Source of the DNA: Armigeres subalbatus
Taxonomy: Eukaryota; Arthropoda; Insecta; Diptera; Culicidae
NCBI RefSeq assembly: GCF_024139115.2
Contig: NC_085139.1
Span: 101,108,158-101,172,157, forward strand
Length of the DNA stretch: 64,000 bases
Direction: 5' to 3'
Under the pieces are notes generated by a model. It was not told where the DNA came from and searched no databases. It saw nothing but the letters and a program-made list of their open reading frames with translations. How positions within the stretch are numbered: position 1 is the first letter of the stretch; every line of letters starts with the position of its first letter. A program made the translations under genes and the position numbers. Below are positions 12,505 through 25,285 of the stretch, piece by piece.

Positions 12505-15225
12505 GTTAGAGTGTACTTCGGAATACCGAATGAATTATGTTCGGAATCCCGAAAAATTCTAAAAGAAATCCCGACAGAGTTCTGTTCGGAATCCCGACAG
12601 GATTCTGCTCAGAATCCCAAAAGGACTGTTAGGAATCCCAAAAGAATTCTGTTCGGATTCTGTCAGGATTCTGTTCGGAACTCCGTCAGGATTCTGATCG
12701 GAATTCCATCAGGATTCTGTTCGGAACTTCGTCAGGATTCAGTTCGGAACTTCGTCAGGATTCAGTTCGGAACTCCGTCGGGATTCTGATCGGAATTTCG
12801 TCAGGATTCTGTTCGGAAATTCGTCAGGATTCTGTTCGGAATCCCGACAGGATTCTGTTCGGAATCCCGACAGGATTCTGTCCGGAATCCCGACAGGATT
12901 CTGTTCGGAATCCCGACAGGATTCTGTTCGGAATCCCGACAGGATTCTGTTCGGAATCCCGACAGGATTCTGTTCGGAATCCCGACAGGATTCCGTTCGG
13001 AATACCGACAGGATTCTGTTCAGAATCCCGACAGGATTCTGTTCAGAATCCCGACAGGATTCTGTTCAGAATCCCGACAGGATTCTGTTCGGAGTTCTGA
13101 CAGGATTCTGTTGAGAATCCCCATAGGGTTCTGTTGGGAATCCCCAAAGGATTCTGTTGGGAATCCCCAAAGGATTCTGTTGGGAATCCCCAAACAATTC
13201 AGTTGGGAATCCCCTCAGAATTCTGTTGGGAATCCCGACAGGATTCTGTTCGGAATCCCGACAGGATTCTGTTCGGAATCCCGACAGGATTCTGTTCGGA
13301 ATCCCGACAGGATTCTGTTCGGAATCCCGACAGGATTCTGTTCGGAATCCCGACTGGATTCTGTTCGGAATCCCGACAGGATTCTGTTCAGAATCCCGAC
13401 AGGATTCTGTTCGGAATCCCGACAGAATTCTGTTCAGAATCCCGACAGGATTCTGTTCGGAATCCCGACAGGATTCTGTTCGGAATCCCGACAGGATTCT
13501 GTTGGGAATCCCGACAGGATTCTGCTCGGAATCCCGACTGGATTCTGTTCGGAATCCGACAGAATTCTTTTTGGAATCCGACAGGATTCTGTTCGGAATC
13601 CCGACAGGATTCTGTTCGGAATCCCGATAGGATTCTGTTCGGAATCCCAACAGGACAGGATTCTGTCTGAAATCCGATAGCATTCTGTCGGAAATCCGAC
13701 AGGATTCTGTCTGAATTCCGACAGGATTGTGTTCGGAATCCCGACAGGATTATGTTTGGAATCCCGACAGGATTCTGTTCGAAATCCCGACAGGATTCTG
13801 TTCGGAATCCCGACAGGATTCTGTTAGGAATCCCGACTGGATTCTGTTAGGAATCCCGACAGGATTCTGTTAGGAATCCCGAAAGGATTCTGTACGGAAC
13901 ATCGACAGAATACTGTTCGGAACATCGACAGGATTATGTTCGGAATCCCGACAGGATTCTGTTCGGAATCCCGACAGGATTCTGTTCGTAATCCCGACAG
14001 GATTCTGTCTGGAATCCCAACATGATTCTGTTCGGAATCCTGACAGGATTCTGTTCGGAATCCTGACAGGATTCTGTTCGGAATCCCGACAGGATTCTGT
14101 TCGGAATCCTACAGGATTCTGTTCGGAATCCCGACAGAAATCTGTTCGGAATCCCGACAGGATTCTGTCCAGAATCCCGACAGGATTCTGTTCGGAATAC
14201 GACAGGATTCTGCTCGGAATCCCGACTGGATTCTGTTTGGAATCCGACAAGATTCTGTTCGGAATCTGACATGATTATGTTCGGAATCCGACAGGATTAT
14301 GTTCGGAATTCCACAGGATTCTGTTCGGAATAATGACAGGATTCTGTTAGGAATCCCGAAAGGATTCTGTTCGGAATCCGACAGGATTCTGTTCGGAATC
14401 CGACAGGATTCTGTTCGGAATCCCGACAGGATTCTGTTCGGTATCCCGACAGGATTCTGTTCGGAATCCCGACAGGATTCTGTTCGGAATCCCGACAGGA
14501 TTCTGTTCGGAATCCCGACAGGATTCTGTTCGGAATCCCGACAGGATTCTGTTCGGAATCCCGACAGGATTCTGTTCGGAATCCCGACAGGATTCTGTTC
14601 GGAATCCCGACAGGATTCTGTTCGGAATCCCGACAGGATTCTGTTCGGAATCCCGACAGGATTCTGTTCGGAATCCCGACAGGATTCTGTTCGGAATCCC
14701 GACAGGATTCTGTTCGGAATCCCGACAGGATTCTGTTCGGAATCCCGACAGGATTCTGTTCGGAATCCCGGCAGGATTCTGTTCGGAATGCCGACAGGAT
14801 TTCCGCAGGATTCTGTTCGGAATCCCGAAAGCATTATGTTCAGAATCCCGACTGAATTCTATTTGGAATCCCGAAAGTATTCTGTTTGGAATCCCTAAAG
14901 GATTCTGTTTGGAATCCCGATAGAATCTAGTTCGGAATCATGAAAGTATTCTACTCGGAATCTCTACAGGATTTTGTTTGGAATCCCGACAGAATTCTGT
15001 TCGAAATCTCGGAAGGATTCTGTTTGGCATACCGACAGGATTCTGTTCGGAGTCCCAACAGGATTTTATGTGAAATATCAACAGGACAAAAGGGTCTTTT
15101 TTCCTAATCTTGGTTGTTTGGAATTCTGACAGGATTCTGTCCAAAACCCTGAAAGAATTCGGTCCGAAATAACTACAGGATTCGGTCTAGAATTCCAAAA
15201 GGATTCCGTCAGAAAATCCGAAATA
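12505..15225 (+). repeat. Array A3: 23-bp minisatellite, spacer CGACA, linker TGTTCG
   Basis: About 118 units of GAATCC, spacer CGACA, GGATTC, linker TGTTCG, one linker base different from A2. The most regular part is about 14400-14790. A private sub-run of about four units with spacer CCAAA and linker TGTTGG sits at 13130-13225. Paired 22-bp units of the type seen in A2 recur at about 13550-13590 and 14370-14410. Both edges are degenerate (12505-12840; 14800-15225). Open frames on both strands follow from a stop-free unit and are not genes. Confidence 0.96.
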
Positions 15226-17124
15226 ATTTGTACATGTTTTGTTAGGAAGAATCAACTTTTTGCTGTAATTTTCAATCATCAATAATGGTGAAGTTTCAAA
15301 TTTACCCACAGAAGCCTTGGATCCTCACCATAAAACAACACAAACATACAAATCCCATCGAATCACGCGTCGAACAGGGAATTTCGTACGAAGAAGGATG
15401 CATGTAAAATCCCATATTATCCCAGTATGCTCGAATAAATCGGTAAAACTTATTTCCCCAACCATGGGGATAGAGTAAAAGAAAATAAAAAATAACTGTC
15501 CAGGATAAGCCTCCACATTGCCTTCAGCGCGCCGGTACCGAATAACCATGATGGGCCTTTGATCCAGTCCCAGCTTTGTACGTTAAATCGATTCACCACA
15601 CTGACTGCCGCGCCAAAGTTTTCATCAGAATCAATAATTTTACGCTCCCCACTACTGACTGGGGGGCTCACCCACCGTTCGGGGCACTCTGTTTTTCGTT
15701 TAGTATCAAGCATTTCTCCATTTAGCGGTAAGCTTACTTTTTTTTGCATCGGTTGTTGGAAAACAGCACATTCAGCGGGATGAAATTCATCCCATCGGAC
15801 ACATTACGGACGCGGACGGATATATTGGGAGAGAGCACCCGCCGTATCGATTCCAGCCAGCAGTCGGATAGGAAGAAGGATAACTTTTCCAGTGGTTTTA
15901 ACGACGACGTATCGGCCGTGGTGGTGTGGTGCATATGCAGACGAAACAACTAACTTCTCGTTTTCGAACCGAGAAGAAGTGCATAAATTTCTGTTTTCCT
16001 CAGAGACGGAAGATTTGGTCGATGAATGATGAGTTACGATTCGGCAACTAGCTTGGTGAATCTGCACGGAAGTTTGTTCTGCGTATCGATTGAGTATATT
16101 AAAAATAACACAAGTGCACAAGTAAGGAGCAGAAAAATGTTATAAATGATAGTAAGTTATTCCAAATGATATAACCGATGTTAGTTTATTTGGTTTCCAA
16201 GGCTAGTTTTCAAAGCATTGTTACGAAAAACACGTTTAAAGTTAATTAAAACATTTTGTTTGGTTAACGAAAAAAATATCAATAGAAAAACCAAACCACA
16301 ATTCAAAATACAAACAATAATTGAAAAATTTTCGGTGTAAGTAACATTGAATTTAACGAGCGCCAATTTCAAAAGCCAGGTGAATTTACCACCATCGATA
16401 AATTGAGGTAAATGCAAATCTATTCCAGGTTTTTTCCCACGAGTGTCGTAACTCCACTTTCACCGCATCACCTCCCATACGTTCCTCCTGATTGATTCTA
16501 CTAGCACTAGGTGAAGTGCAGTTGCTACTGCTGCTGCTGCTGCTTATGCTCGTTCGTCCCGAAGTAAAGTAACTAAAGCGGTAGAACAGCGAGCAACAAT
16601 AATAGCGGGGAAAAGTTATTCGGCATTCGAACAAACAGTCGATGGGTATTTCGTGTTGCATGGTCCCCGAAGAAATAAAGTTTTCGAGTTGACTACCGCC
16701 GCTTTGTATGTTCGAAGTGGACCAAAGTTTCCTCTTTATCAACCGCGATAGCTTGAATTCAGGAATTTTGTTTTTCATACCATTGTTCGCAGTAAAAAAT
16801 AAAACATCGATAATAGACTGATTGTTGGGTTTGACAGGTTTGTGTTGCCTTTATTGGTCAAAAGGTTTTATTGAACATATTATTTCTACCTCAAGCAAAA
16901 GATACTTTCTGCGGTCATCTCACATTTTTACATTTAAAAAGTTAGAAAAAACCTTTATCAATCGATAAGAGGGGTGCACTTGCCAAACCATAAAGCAACA
17001 TAACATAATAACTTTTTTCTCGCACACATTGAAGCTATTGCTAACAAAAGTTTCACACTTCCCTTTGCAACATCGGCGGTATAAAATCAAGAATCATTTG
17101 GGAAAATATAGGGATCTGCATCAA
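15226..17124. other. Non-repetitive spacer, no supportable gene
   Basis: About 1.9 kb between A3 and A4. The longest frame (minus, 16386-16778, 130 codons) includes a serine run that is just the reverse of a CTG microsatellite at 16527-16544. I recognise no domain and no reliable promoter or splice pattern. Confidence 0.5.
16527..16544. repeat. (CTG)n microsatellite
   Basis: A run of CTG triplets, which reads as serine codons on the minus strand. It is a simple repeat with no gene support around it. Confidence 0.7.
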
Positions 17125-20100
17125 ATCTTTCCAGGATTCCGGTACGAGGTGCTTCAGAATTTCAGCCCGAAGTCCCTTAAGGGTTGTGTAACCATCTAAT
17201 TTCTTATTATTTTTCCTATTCACAATTAGAATGTGAATTTTTCAGGTGTACGATATAAAGTTCTTTCTGCATTTAGTATGACGTCCTCAGAGTACATATT
17301 TACAAGATTTTTTCAGAATCTGTTTTAGGATGTTGACAAATAATTTCAGGATTTTCATACAAAGTACGTCAGATATTTGACACAAAATATATCAGGATTT
17401 ACTAAATTACAATGCCCGGATTTCGATACGATGAGATTAGCAAAATTCTTCATAATTTTTACACAAGTTTCTCAATTCTCATCAAAAAGCAGTTCTTGCC
17501 AGAATTCTTTCGAAATTATCAGAAGAACGTTTTAGAATTCTTTGGAAGGAATTATTTTGAATATCGGGTAAAATCCTTTTACGGATTCGAATCTTTCTCC
17601 CGCCAGGAGTCTCATCGGAGCTTCAAAAAAATTCTAAAAAAAACTTTGCCAGGATTCTCATCAGAATCCCAGCAGAATTCTTATCAGAATCCCGCCATAA
17701 TTTTCATCAGGATCCCGCCAGGATTCTCATCAGAATCCCGTCAGGATTCTCATCAGAATCTCGTCAGGATTCGTGACAGAATCCCGTCAGTATTATCGCC
17801 AGAATCCCGTCAGGATTCTCGTCAGAATTCCGATAGTTTTCGCGTCAGAATCCCGACATGATTTTCGTCAGAATCTCGTCAGAATTCATGTTAGAGTCCC
17901 TTCAGGATTTTCAACAGAATCCTTTCCGGATTATCATCAGAAATTCTTAGGGATTCTCGTCAGAATTCCGTCAGGATTCTCGTCAGAATCCCTTCAGGAT
18001 TTTCGTCAGAATCCCTTCAGGATTCTCGTCAGAATCCCTTCAGGATTCTAGTCAGAATCCCTTCAGGATTCTAGTCAGAATCCCTTCAGGATTCTCGTCA
18101 GAATCCCCTCAGGATTCTCGTCAGAATCCCTTCACGATTCTTTTCAGAATTCCATCAGGATTCTCGTCAGAATCCCATAAGAATTCTCGTCAGCATCCCT
18201 TCAGGATTCTCGTCAGAATCCCTTCAGGATTCTCGTCAAAATCCCTTCAGGATTCTCGTCAAAGTCCCTTCAGGATTCTCGTCAGAATCCCTTCAGGATT
18301 CCCGTCAGAATCCCGTCAGGATTTTCGTCAGAATCCCTTCAAAATTCTCGTAAGAATCCCTTTAGGATTCACGTCAGAATCCCGTCAAGATTCTTGGCAG
18401 AATTCCTTCAGGATTCTCGGCAGAATCCCGTCAGGATTCTCGGCAGAATCCCGTCAGAATACTCGGCAGAATCCTGTCAGGATTCTCGGTTGAATCCGTC
18501 AGGATTCTTCCGAAAATCCTGACGGGATTGCAGAATACTTTCAGGATTCTTCGCAGAAAACTTTCAGGATTCTCGGCAGAATACTTTCAGGATTCTCGTC
18601 AGAATCCCTTCAGGATTTTCGGCAGAATCCCGTCAGGATTCTCGTCAGAATCCCTTCAGGATTCTCGTCAGAATCCCTTCAGGATTCTCGTCAGAATCCC
18701 TTCAGGATTCTCGTCACAATCTCTTCAGGAATCTCGTCAGTATCCCTCCAAGATTCTCGTCAGAATCCCTTCAGAATTCTCGTTAGAATCCCTTCAGGAT
18801 TCTCGTCAGAATCCATTCAGGATTCTCGTAAGAATCCCTTCAGGATTCTCGTAAGAATCCCTTCAGGATTCTCGTCAGAATCCCTTCAGGATTCTCGTCA
18901 GAATCCCTTCAGGATTTTCGTCAGAATCCCGTCAGGATTCTCGTCAGAATTCCTTCAGGATTCTTGTCAGAATCCCGTCAGGATTCTCGACAAAATCCCG
19001 TCAGGATTCTCTTCAGAATCTCGTCAGAATCCCATCAGGATTCTCGTCAGAATCCCGTCATTATTCTCGTCAGAAACCTGTCAGGATTCTCTTCAGAATC
19101 CCGTCAGGATTCTCGTCAGAATCCCGTCAGTCAGAATGCCTTAAGGATTCTCGACAGAATCCTGTCAGGATTCTCGGCAGAAACCCGTCAGGATTCTCGG
19201 CAGAATCCCGTAAGAATTCCTTCAGGATTCTCGTCAGAATCCCTTCAGGATTCTCGTTAAAATCTCTTCAGGATTCTCTACAGAATCCCTTCAGGATTTT
19301 CATCAGAATCCCTTCAAGATACTCAACAGAATCCCTTCAGGATTCTCGTCAAAATACCCTCAGGATTCTTACCAGAATCCATTCAGAATCCTCATCAGAA
19401 TTTCTTCTGGTTTCTCATCAGAATCCCTTCCAGATTCTCGTCAGAATTTCCTTCGGTTTCTCGTCAGAATCCCTTTCGGTTTTACATCAGAATCCCTCCC
19501 GGATTCTCGTCAGAATTCCTCTAGGATTCTCCTCAGAATCCGTTTCAGGATTCTTGTTAGAATCCCTTCAGGACTCTCGTCAGAATCCAATCATGATTCT
19601 AATCAGAATCACTTCAGGATTCTCGTCAGAACCTCCAGAATCCTTCCAGGATTCTCGTCAGAACCCTTTCAGAATCCCTTCAGGATTCTCGTCAGAGCCC
19701 CTTTAGAATCCCTTCAGGATTATCGTCAGAACCCCTTTAGAATCCCTTCAGGATTCTCGTCAGAATCCCTTCAGGATTCTCGTCAGAATCCCTATCAGAA
19801 TTCTCGTCAGAATCCCTTCAGAATTCTCGTCAGAATCCCTCCAGGATTCTCGTCAAAATTCCTCCAAGATTCTCCTCAGAATCCGTTTCAGGATTCCCGT
19901 TAGAATCCCTTCAGGATTCTCGTCAGAATCCAATCAGAATTCTAAGCAGAATCACTTCAGGATTCTCGTCAGAACACCTTCAAAATCCCTTCAGGATAAT
20001 CGTCAGAACCCCTTTAGAATCCCTTCAGAATTCTCGTCAGAATCCCTTCAGATTCCCTTCAGGATTCTCGTCAAAACCCCTTTAGAATCCTTTCAGGATT

Positions 20101-21070
20101 CTCGTCAGATTCCCTTCAGTATTCTCGTTAGAATCCCCTCAGGATTCCCATCAGAATCCTTCCAGGATTCTCGCCAGAGTCCCTTCAGGATTCTCGTCAG
20201 AACCCCTTCAGAATTCTCGTCAGAATTCTTCCAGAATTCTCGCTAGAATTCCTTCTTGATTCTCGTCAGAATCCATTAAGGATTCTCGTCAGAATCTCTT
20301 CAGGATTCTCGTCAGAATCCCTTCAGGATACTCGTCAGAATTCCTTCAAGATTCTTGTCAGAATCCCATCAGGATTCTCGTCAGAATCCCTTCAGGATTC
20401 TCGTCAGAATCCCTTCAGGATTCTCGTCAGAATCCTGTCAGGATTCTCGTCAGAATCTTGTTAGGATTCTCGTCAGAATCCTGTCAGGATTCTCGTCAGA
20501 ATCCCGTCAGGATTCTCGTCAGAATCCCGTCAGGATTCTCATCAGAATCCCGTCAGAATTCTCGTCAGAATCCCGTCAGGATTCTCGTCAGAAACCCGTC
20601 AAGATTCTCGTCAGAATCCCGTCAGGATTCTCGTCAGAATCCCGTCAGGATTCTCGTAAGAATCCCGTCAGGATTCTCGTCAGAATCCCGTCAGGATTCT
20701 CGTCAGAATCCCGTCAGGATTCTCGTCAGAATCCCGTCAGGATTCTCGTCAGAATCCCGTCAGGATTCTCGTCAGAATCCCGTCAGGATTCTCGTCAGAA
20801 TCCCGTCAGGATTCTCGTCAGAATCCCGTCAGGATTCTCGTCAGGATTCTCGTCAGAATCCCGTCAGGATTTTCGTTCAGAATCCCGTCAGGATTCTAGT
20901 TCAGGATCCCCTCAGGATTCTCGTCAGAATCCCCTCAGCATTCTCGTCAGCATCCAGTCAGGTTTCTCGTCAAAATCCCGTCAGGATTCTCGTCAAAATC
21001 CCGTCAGGATTCTCGTCAGAATTCCGTCAGGATTCTCGTCAGAATCCCGTCAGGATTCTCGTCAGAATCC

Positions 21071-21220
21071 CGTCAGGCTTCTCGTCAGAATCCCGTCAGG
21101 CTTCTCGTCAGAATCCCGTCAGGATTCTCGTCAGAATCCCGTCAGGATTCTCGTCAGAATCCCGTCAGGATTCTCGTCAGAATCCCGTCAGGATTCTCGT
21201 CAGAATCCCGTCCAGGATTC
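21071..21220 (+). repeat. A4 duplicated segment, copy 1 (40-unit offset)
   Basis: This segment carries two private markers: a GGCTTCTCG variant ending at 21101-21110 and an inserted C in the spacer (CGTCCAGG) at 21211. Both markers recur exactly 920 bp downstream (22021 and 22131), i.e. 40 x 23 bp. Confidence 0.8.
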
Positions 21221-21990
21221 TCGTCAGAATCCCGTCAGGATTCTCGTCAGAATCCTCTCAGGATTCTCGTCAGAATCCTCTCAGGATTCTCGTCAGAATC
21301 CTCTCAGGATTCTCGTCAGAATCCTCTCAGGATTCTCTTCAGAATCCCTTTAGGATTTTCTTCAGAATCCCGTCAGGACTCTCGTCAGAATCCCGTCAGG
21401 ATTCTAGTCAGAATCCTGTCAGGATTCTCGCCAGAATCCCTTCAGGATTCTCGTCAGATTCTCGTCAGAATCCCTTCAGGACTCTCGTCAGAATCCCTTC
21501 ACGACTCTCGTCAGAATCCCTTCAGGATTCTCGTCAGAATCCCGTCAGGATTCTCGTCAGAATCCCGTCAGGATTCTCGTCAGAATCCCGTCAGGATTCT
21601 CGTCAGAATCCCGTCAGGATTCTCGTCAGAATCCCGTCAGGATTCTCGTCAGAATCCCATCAGGATTCTCGTCAGAATCCCGTCAGGTCTCTCGTCAGAA
21701 TCCATTCAGGATTCTCGTCAGAATCCCTTCAGGATGTTCGTCAGAATCTCTTCAGGATTCTCGTCAGAATCCCGTTAAGATTTTCGTTAGAATCCCGTAA
21801 GGATTCTCGTCAGAATTCCGTAAGGATTGTCGTCAGGATCCCGTCAGGATTCTCGTCAGATACCCTTCAGGATTCTCGTCAAAATCCGTTCAGGATTCTC
21901 GTCAGAATCCCGTCAGGATTCTCGTCAGATTCTCGTCAGAATCTCTTCAGGATTCTCGTCAGAATCCCTTCGGGATGCTCGTCAGAATTC

Positions 21991-22140
21991 CGTCAGGATT
22001 ATCGTCAGAATCCCGTCAGGCTTCTCGTCAGAATCCCGTCAGGATTCTCGTCAGAATCCCGTCAGGATTCTCGTCAGAATCCCGTCAGGATTCTCGTCAG
22101 AATCCCGTCAGGATTCTCGTCAGAATCCCGTCCAGGATTC
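21991..22140 (+). repeat. A4 duplicated segment, copy 2 (40-unit offset)
   Basis: The second copy holds the GGCTTCTCG variant at 22021 and CGTCCAGG with the tract at 22131, with the same spacing between the markers as in copy 1. It shows that a block of A4 was copied in exact 23-bp register. Confidence 0.8.
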
Positions 22141-22569
22141 TCGTCAGAATCCCGTCAAGATTCTCGTCAGAATCCCGTCAGGATTCTCGTCAGAATCCCG
22201 TCAGGATTCTCGTCAGAATCCCGTCAGGATTCTCGTCAGAATCCCGTCAGGATTCTCGTCAGAATTCCGTCAGGATTTTCGTCAGAATCCCGTCAGAATT
22301 CTCGTCAGAATCCCGTCAGAATTCTAGTCAGAATCCCGTCAGAATTCTCGTCAGAATCCCATCAGGATTCTCATCAGAATCCCGTCAGGATTCTCATCAG
22401 AATCCCGTCAGGAATCTCATCAGAATCTCGTCAGGATTCTCATCAGAATCCCGTCAGGATTCTCGTCAGAATCCCGTCAGGATCCTCGTCAGAATCCCGT
22501 CAGGATTCTTGTCAGAATCCCGTCAGGATCCTCGTCAGAATCCCGTCAGGATTCTTGTCAGAATCCTGT

Positions 22570-23180
22570 CATTATTCTTGTCAGAATCCCTTCAGGATTC
22601 TTGTCAGAATCCTGTCATTATTCTCGTCAGAATCTCTTCAGGATTCTCGTCAGAATCTCTTTAGAATTGTCGTCAGAATCCCTTCAGGATTATTGTCAGA
22701 ATCCCTTCTGGATTCTTGTCAGAATTCCCACTGGATTCTTGTCAGAATCACTTCTGGATTCTTGTCAGAATCACTTCTGGATTCTCGTCAGAATCCCTTC
22801 AGGATTCTTGTCAGAATCCCTTCAGGATTCTTGTCAGAATCCCTTCAAGATTCTTGTCAGAATCCCTTCAGGATTCTTGTCAGAATCCCTTCAGGATTCT
22901 TGTCAGAATCCCTTCAGGATTCTTGTCAGAATCCCTTCAGGATTCTTGTCAGAATCCCTTCAGGATTCTTGTCAGAATCTCTTTAGGATTCTTGTCAGAA
23001 TCTCTTTAGGATTCTCGTCAGAATCCCTTCAGGATTCACGTCAGAATCCCTTCAGGATTCACGTCAGAATCCCTTCAGGATTCACGTCAGAAACCCTTCA
23101 GGATTCTCGTCAGAATCCCTTCAGGATACTCGTCAGAATCCCGTCAGGATTCTCGTAAGAATCCCTTCAGGACTCTCGTA
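22570..23180 (+). repeat. A4 duplicated block of about 600 bp, copy 1
   Basis: The order of variants is: TGTCATTATTC units, a run with linker TTGTCA and spacer CTTCA, three units with linker ACGTCA, a GGATACTCG unit, then a CGTAAGAATCCC unit at 23154. The same order is found at 24700-25285. Confidence 0.8.
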
Positions 23181-24699
23181 AGAATTACTTCAGGATTCTC
23201 GTCAGAACCTTCAGGATTCTCGTCAGAATCCTTCAGGATTCTCGTCAGAACTCCTTCAGGATTCTCGTCAGAATCCTTCAGGATTCTCGTCAGAATCCTT
23301 TCAGGATTCTCGTCAGAATTCCTTCAGGATTCTCGTCAGAATCCTTCAGGATTCTTGTCGGAATTCTTCAGGATTCTCGTCAGAATACTTTCAGGATTCT
23401 CGTCAGAACTCCTTCAGGATTCTCGTCAGAATCCCTTCAGGATTCTCGTCAGAACCTTTTCAGGATTCTCGTCAGAATCCTTCAGGATTCTCGTCAGAAT
23501 CCTTCAGGATTCTCGTCAGAACTCTTCAGGATTCCCGTCAGAATCCCTTCAGGATTCTCGCCAGAATCCTTCAAGATTCTCGTCAGAATCCTTCAGGATT
23601 CCCGTCAGAACTCCTTCAGGATTCTCGCCAGAATCCTTCAGGATTCTCTTCAGAATCCTCCAGGATTCTCTTCAGAATCCTTCAGGATTCTCTTCAGAAC
23701 CTCCAGGATTCTCTTCAGAATCCTTCAGGATTCTCGTCAGAATCTCTTCAGGATTCTCGTGTCAGGATTCTCGTCAGAATCCCGTCAGGATTCTCGTCAG
23801 AATCCCGTCAGGATTCTCGTCAGAATCCCGTCAGGATTCTCGTCAGAATCCCGTCAGGATTCTCGTCAGAATCCCGTCAGGATTCTCGTCAGAATCCCGT
23901 CAGGATTCTCGTCAGAATCCCGTCAGGATTCTCGTCAGAATCCCTTCAGGATTCTCGTCACAACCCCTTCGTCAGAATCAATTCAGGATTGTCGTAAGAA
24001 TGCCATCAGGATAATTGTAAGAATCCATTGAGGATTCTCGTCAGAATCCCGTCAGGATTCTCGTCAGAATCCCGTCAGGATTCTCGTCAGAATCCCGTCA
24101 GGATTCTCGTCAGAATCCCGTCAGGATTCTCGTCAGAATCCCGTCAGGATTCTCGTCAGAATCCCGCCAGGATTCTCGTCAGAATCCCGTCAGGATTCTC
24201 GTCAGAATCCCGTCAGGATTCTCGTCAGAACCCCTTCAGGATTCTCGTCAGAACCCCTTCAGGATTCTCGTCAGAATCCCTTCAGGATTCTCTTCAGAAT
24301 CCCTTCAGGATTCTCTTCAGAATCCCTTCAGGATTCTTTTCAGAATCCCTCCAGGATTCTCTTCAGAATCCCTCCAGGATTCTCTTCAGAATCCCTCCAG
24401 GATTCTCGTCAGAATCCTCTCAGGATGCTCGTCAGAATCCTCTCAGTATTCTCTTCAGAATCCTCTCAGTATTCTCTTCAGAATCCCTTCAGGATTTTCT
24501 TCAGAATCCCGTCAGGATTCTCTTCAGAATCCCGTCAGGGTTCTAGTCAGAATCCCTTCAGTATTCTTCACAGAATCCCGTCAGGATTCTCGTCAGAATC
24601 CCGTCAGGAATCTCATCAGAATCTCGCCAGGATTCTCGTCAGAATCCCGTCAGGATTCTCGTCAGAATCCCCTCACGAGCCTCCTCCGAATCCTGTCAG

Positions 24700-25285
24700 G
24701 ATACTTGTCAGAATCCTGTCATTATTCTCGTCAGAATCCCTTCAGGATTCTCGTCAGAATCCCTTCAGGATTCTCGTCAGAATCCCTTCAGGATTCTTGT
24801 CAGAATCCCTTCAGGATTCTTGTCAGAATCCCTTCAGGATTCTTGTCAGAATCCCTTCAGGATTCTTGTCAGAATCCCTTCAGGATTCTTGTCAGAATCC
24901 CTTCAGGATTCTTGTCAGAATCCCTTCAGGATTCTTGTCAGAATCCCTTCAGGATCCTTGTCAGAATCCCTTCAGGATTCTTGTCAGAATCCCTTCAAGA
25001 TTCTTGTCAGAATCCCTTCAGGATTCTTGTCAGAATCCCTTCAGGATTCTTGTCAGAATCCCTTCAGGATTCTTGTCAGAATCCCTTCAGGATTCTTGTC
25101 AGAATCCCTTCAGGATTCTCGTCAGAATCCCTTCAGGATTCACGTCAGAATCCCTTCAGGATTCACGTCAGAATCCCTTCAGGATTCACGTCAGAATCCC
25201 TTCAGGATTCTCGTCAGAATCCCTTCAGGGTACTCGTCAGAATCCCGTCAGGATTCTCGTAAGAATCCCTTCAGGACACTCGTCA
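24700..25285 (+). repeat. A4 duplicated block of about 600 bp, copy 2
   Basis: It repeats the variant order of 22570-23180: TGTCATTATTC, TTGTCA-linker run, three ACGTCA-linker units, GGGTACTCG, then CGTAAGAATCCC at 25258. The two final markers are 2104 bp apart. This is not a multiple of 23, because 22-bp units lie between the copies. Confidence 0.8.
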
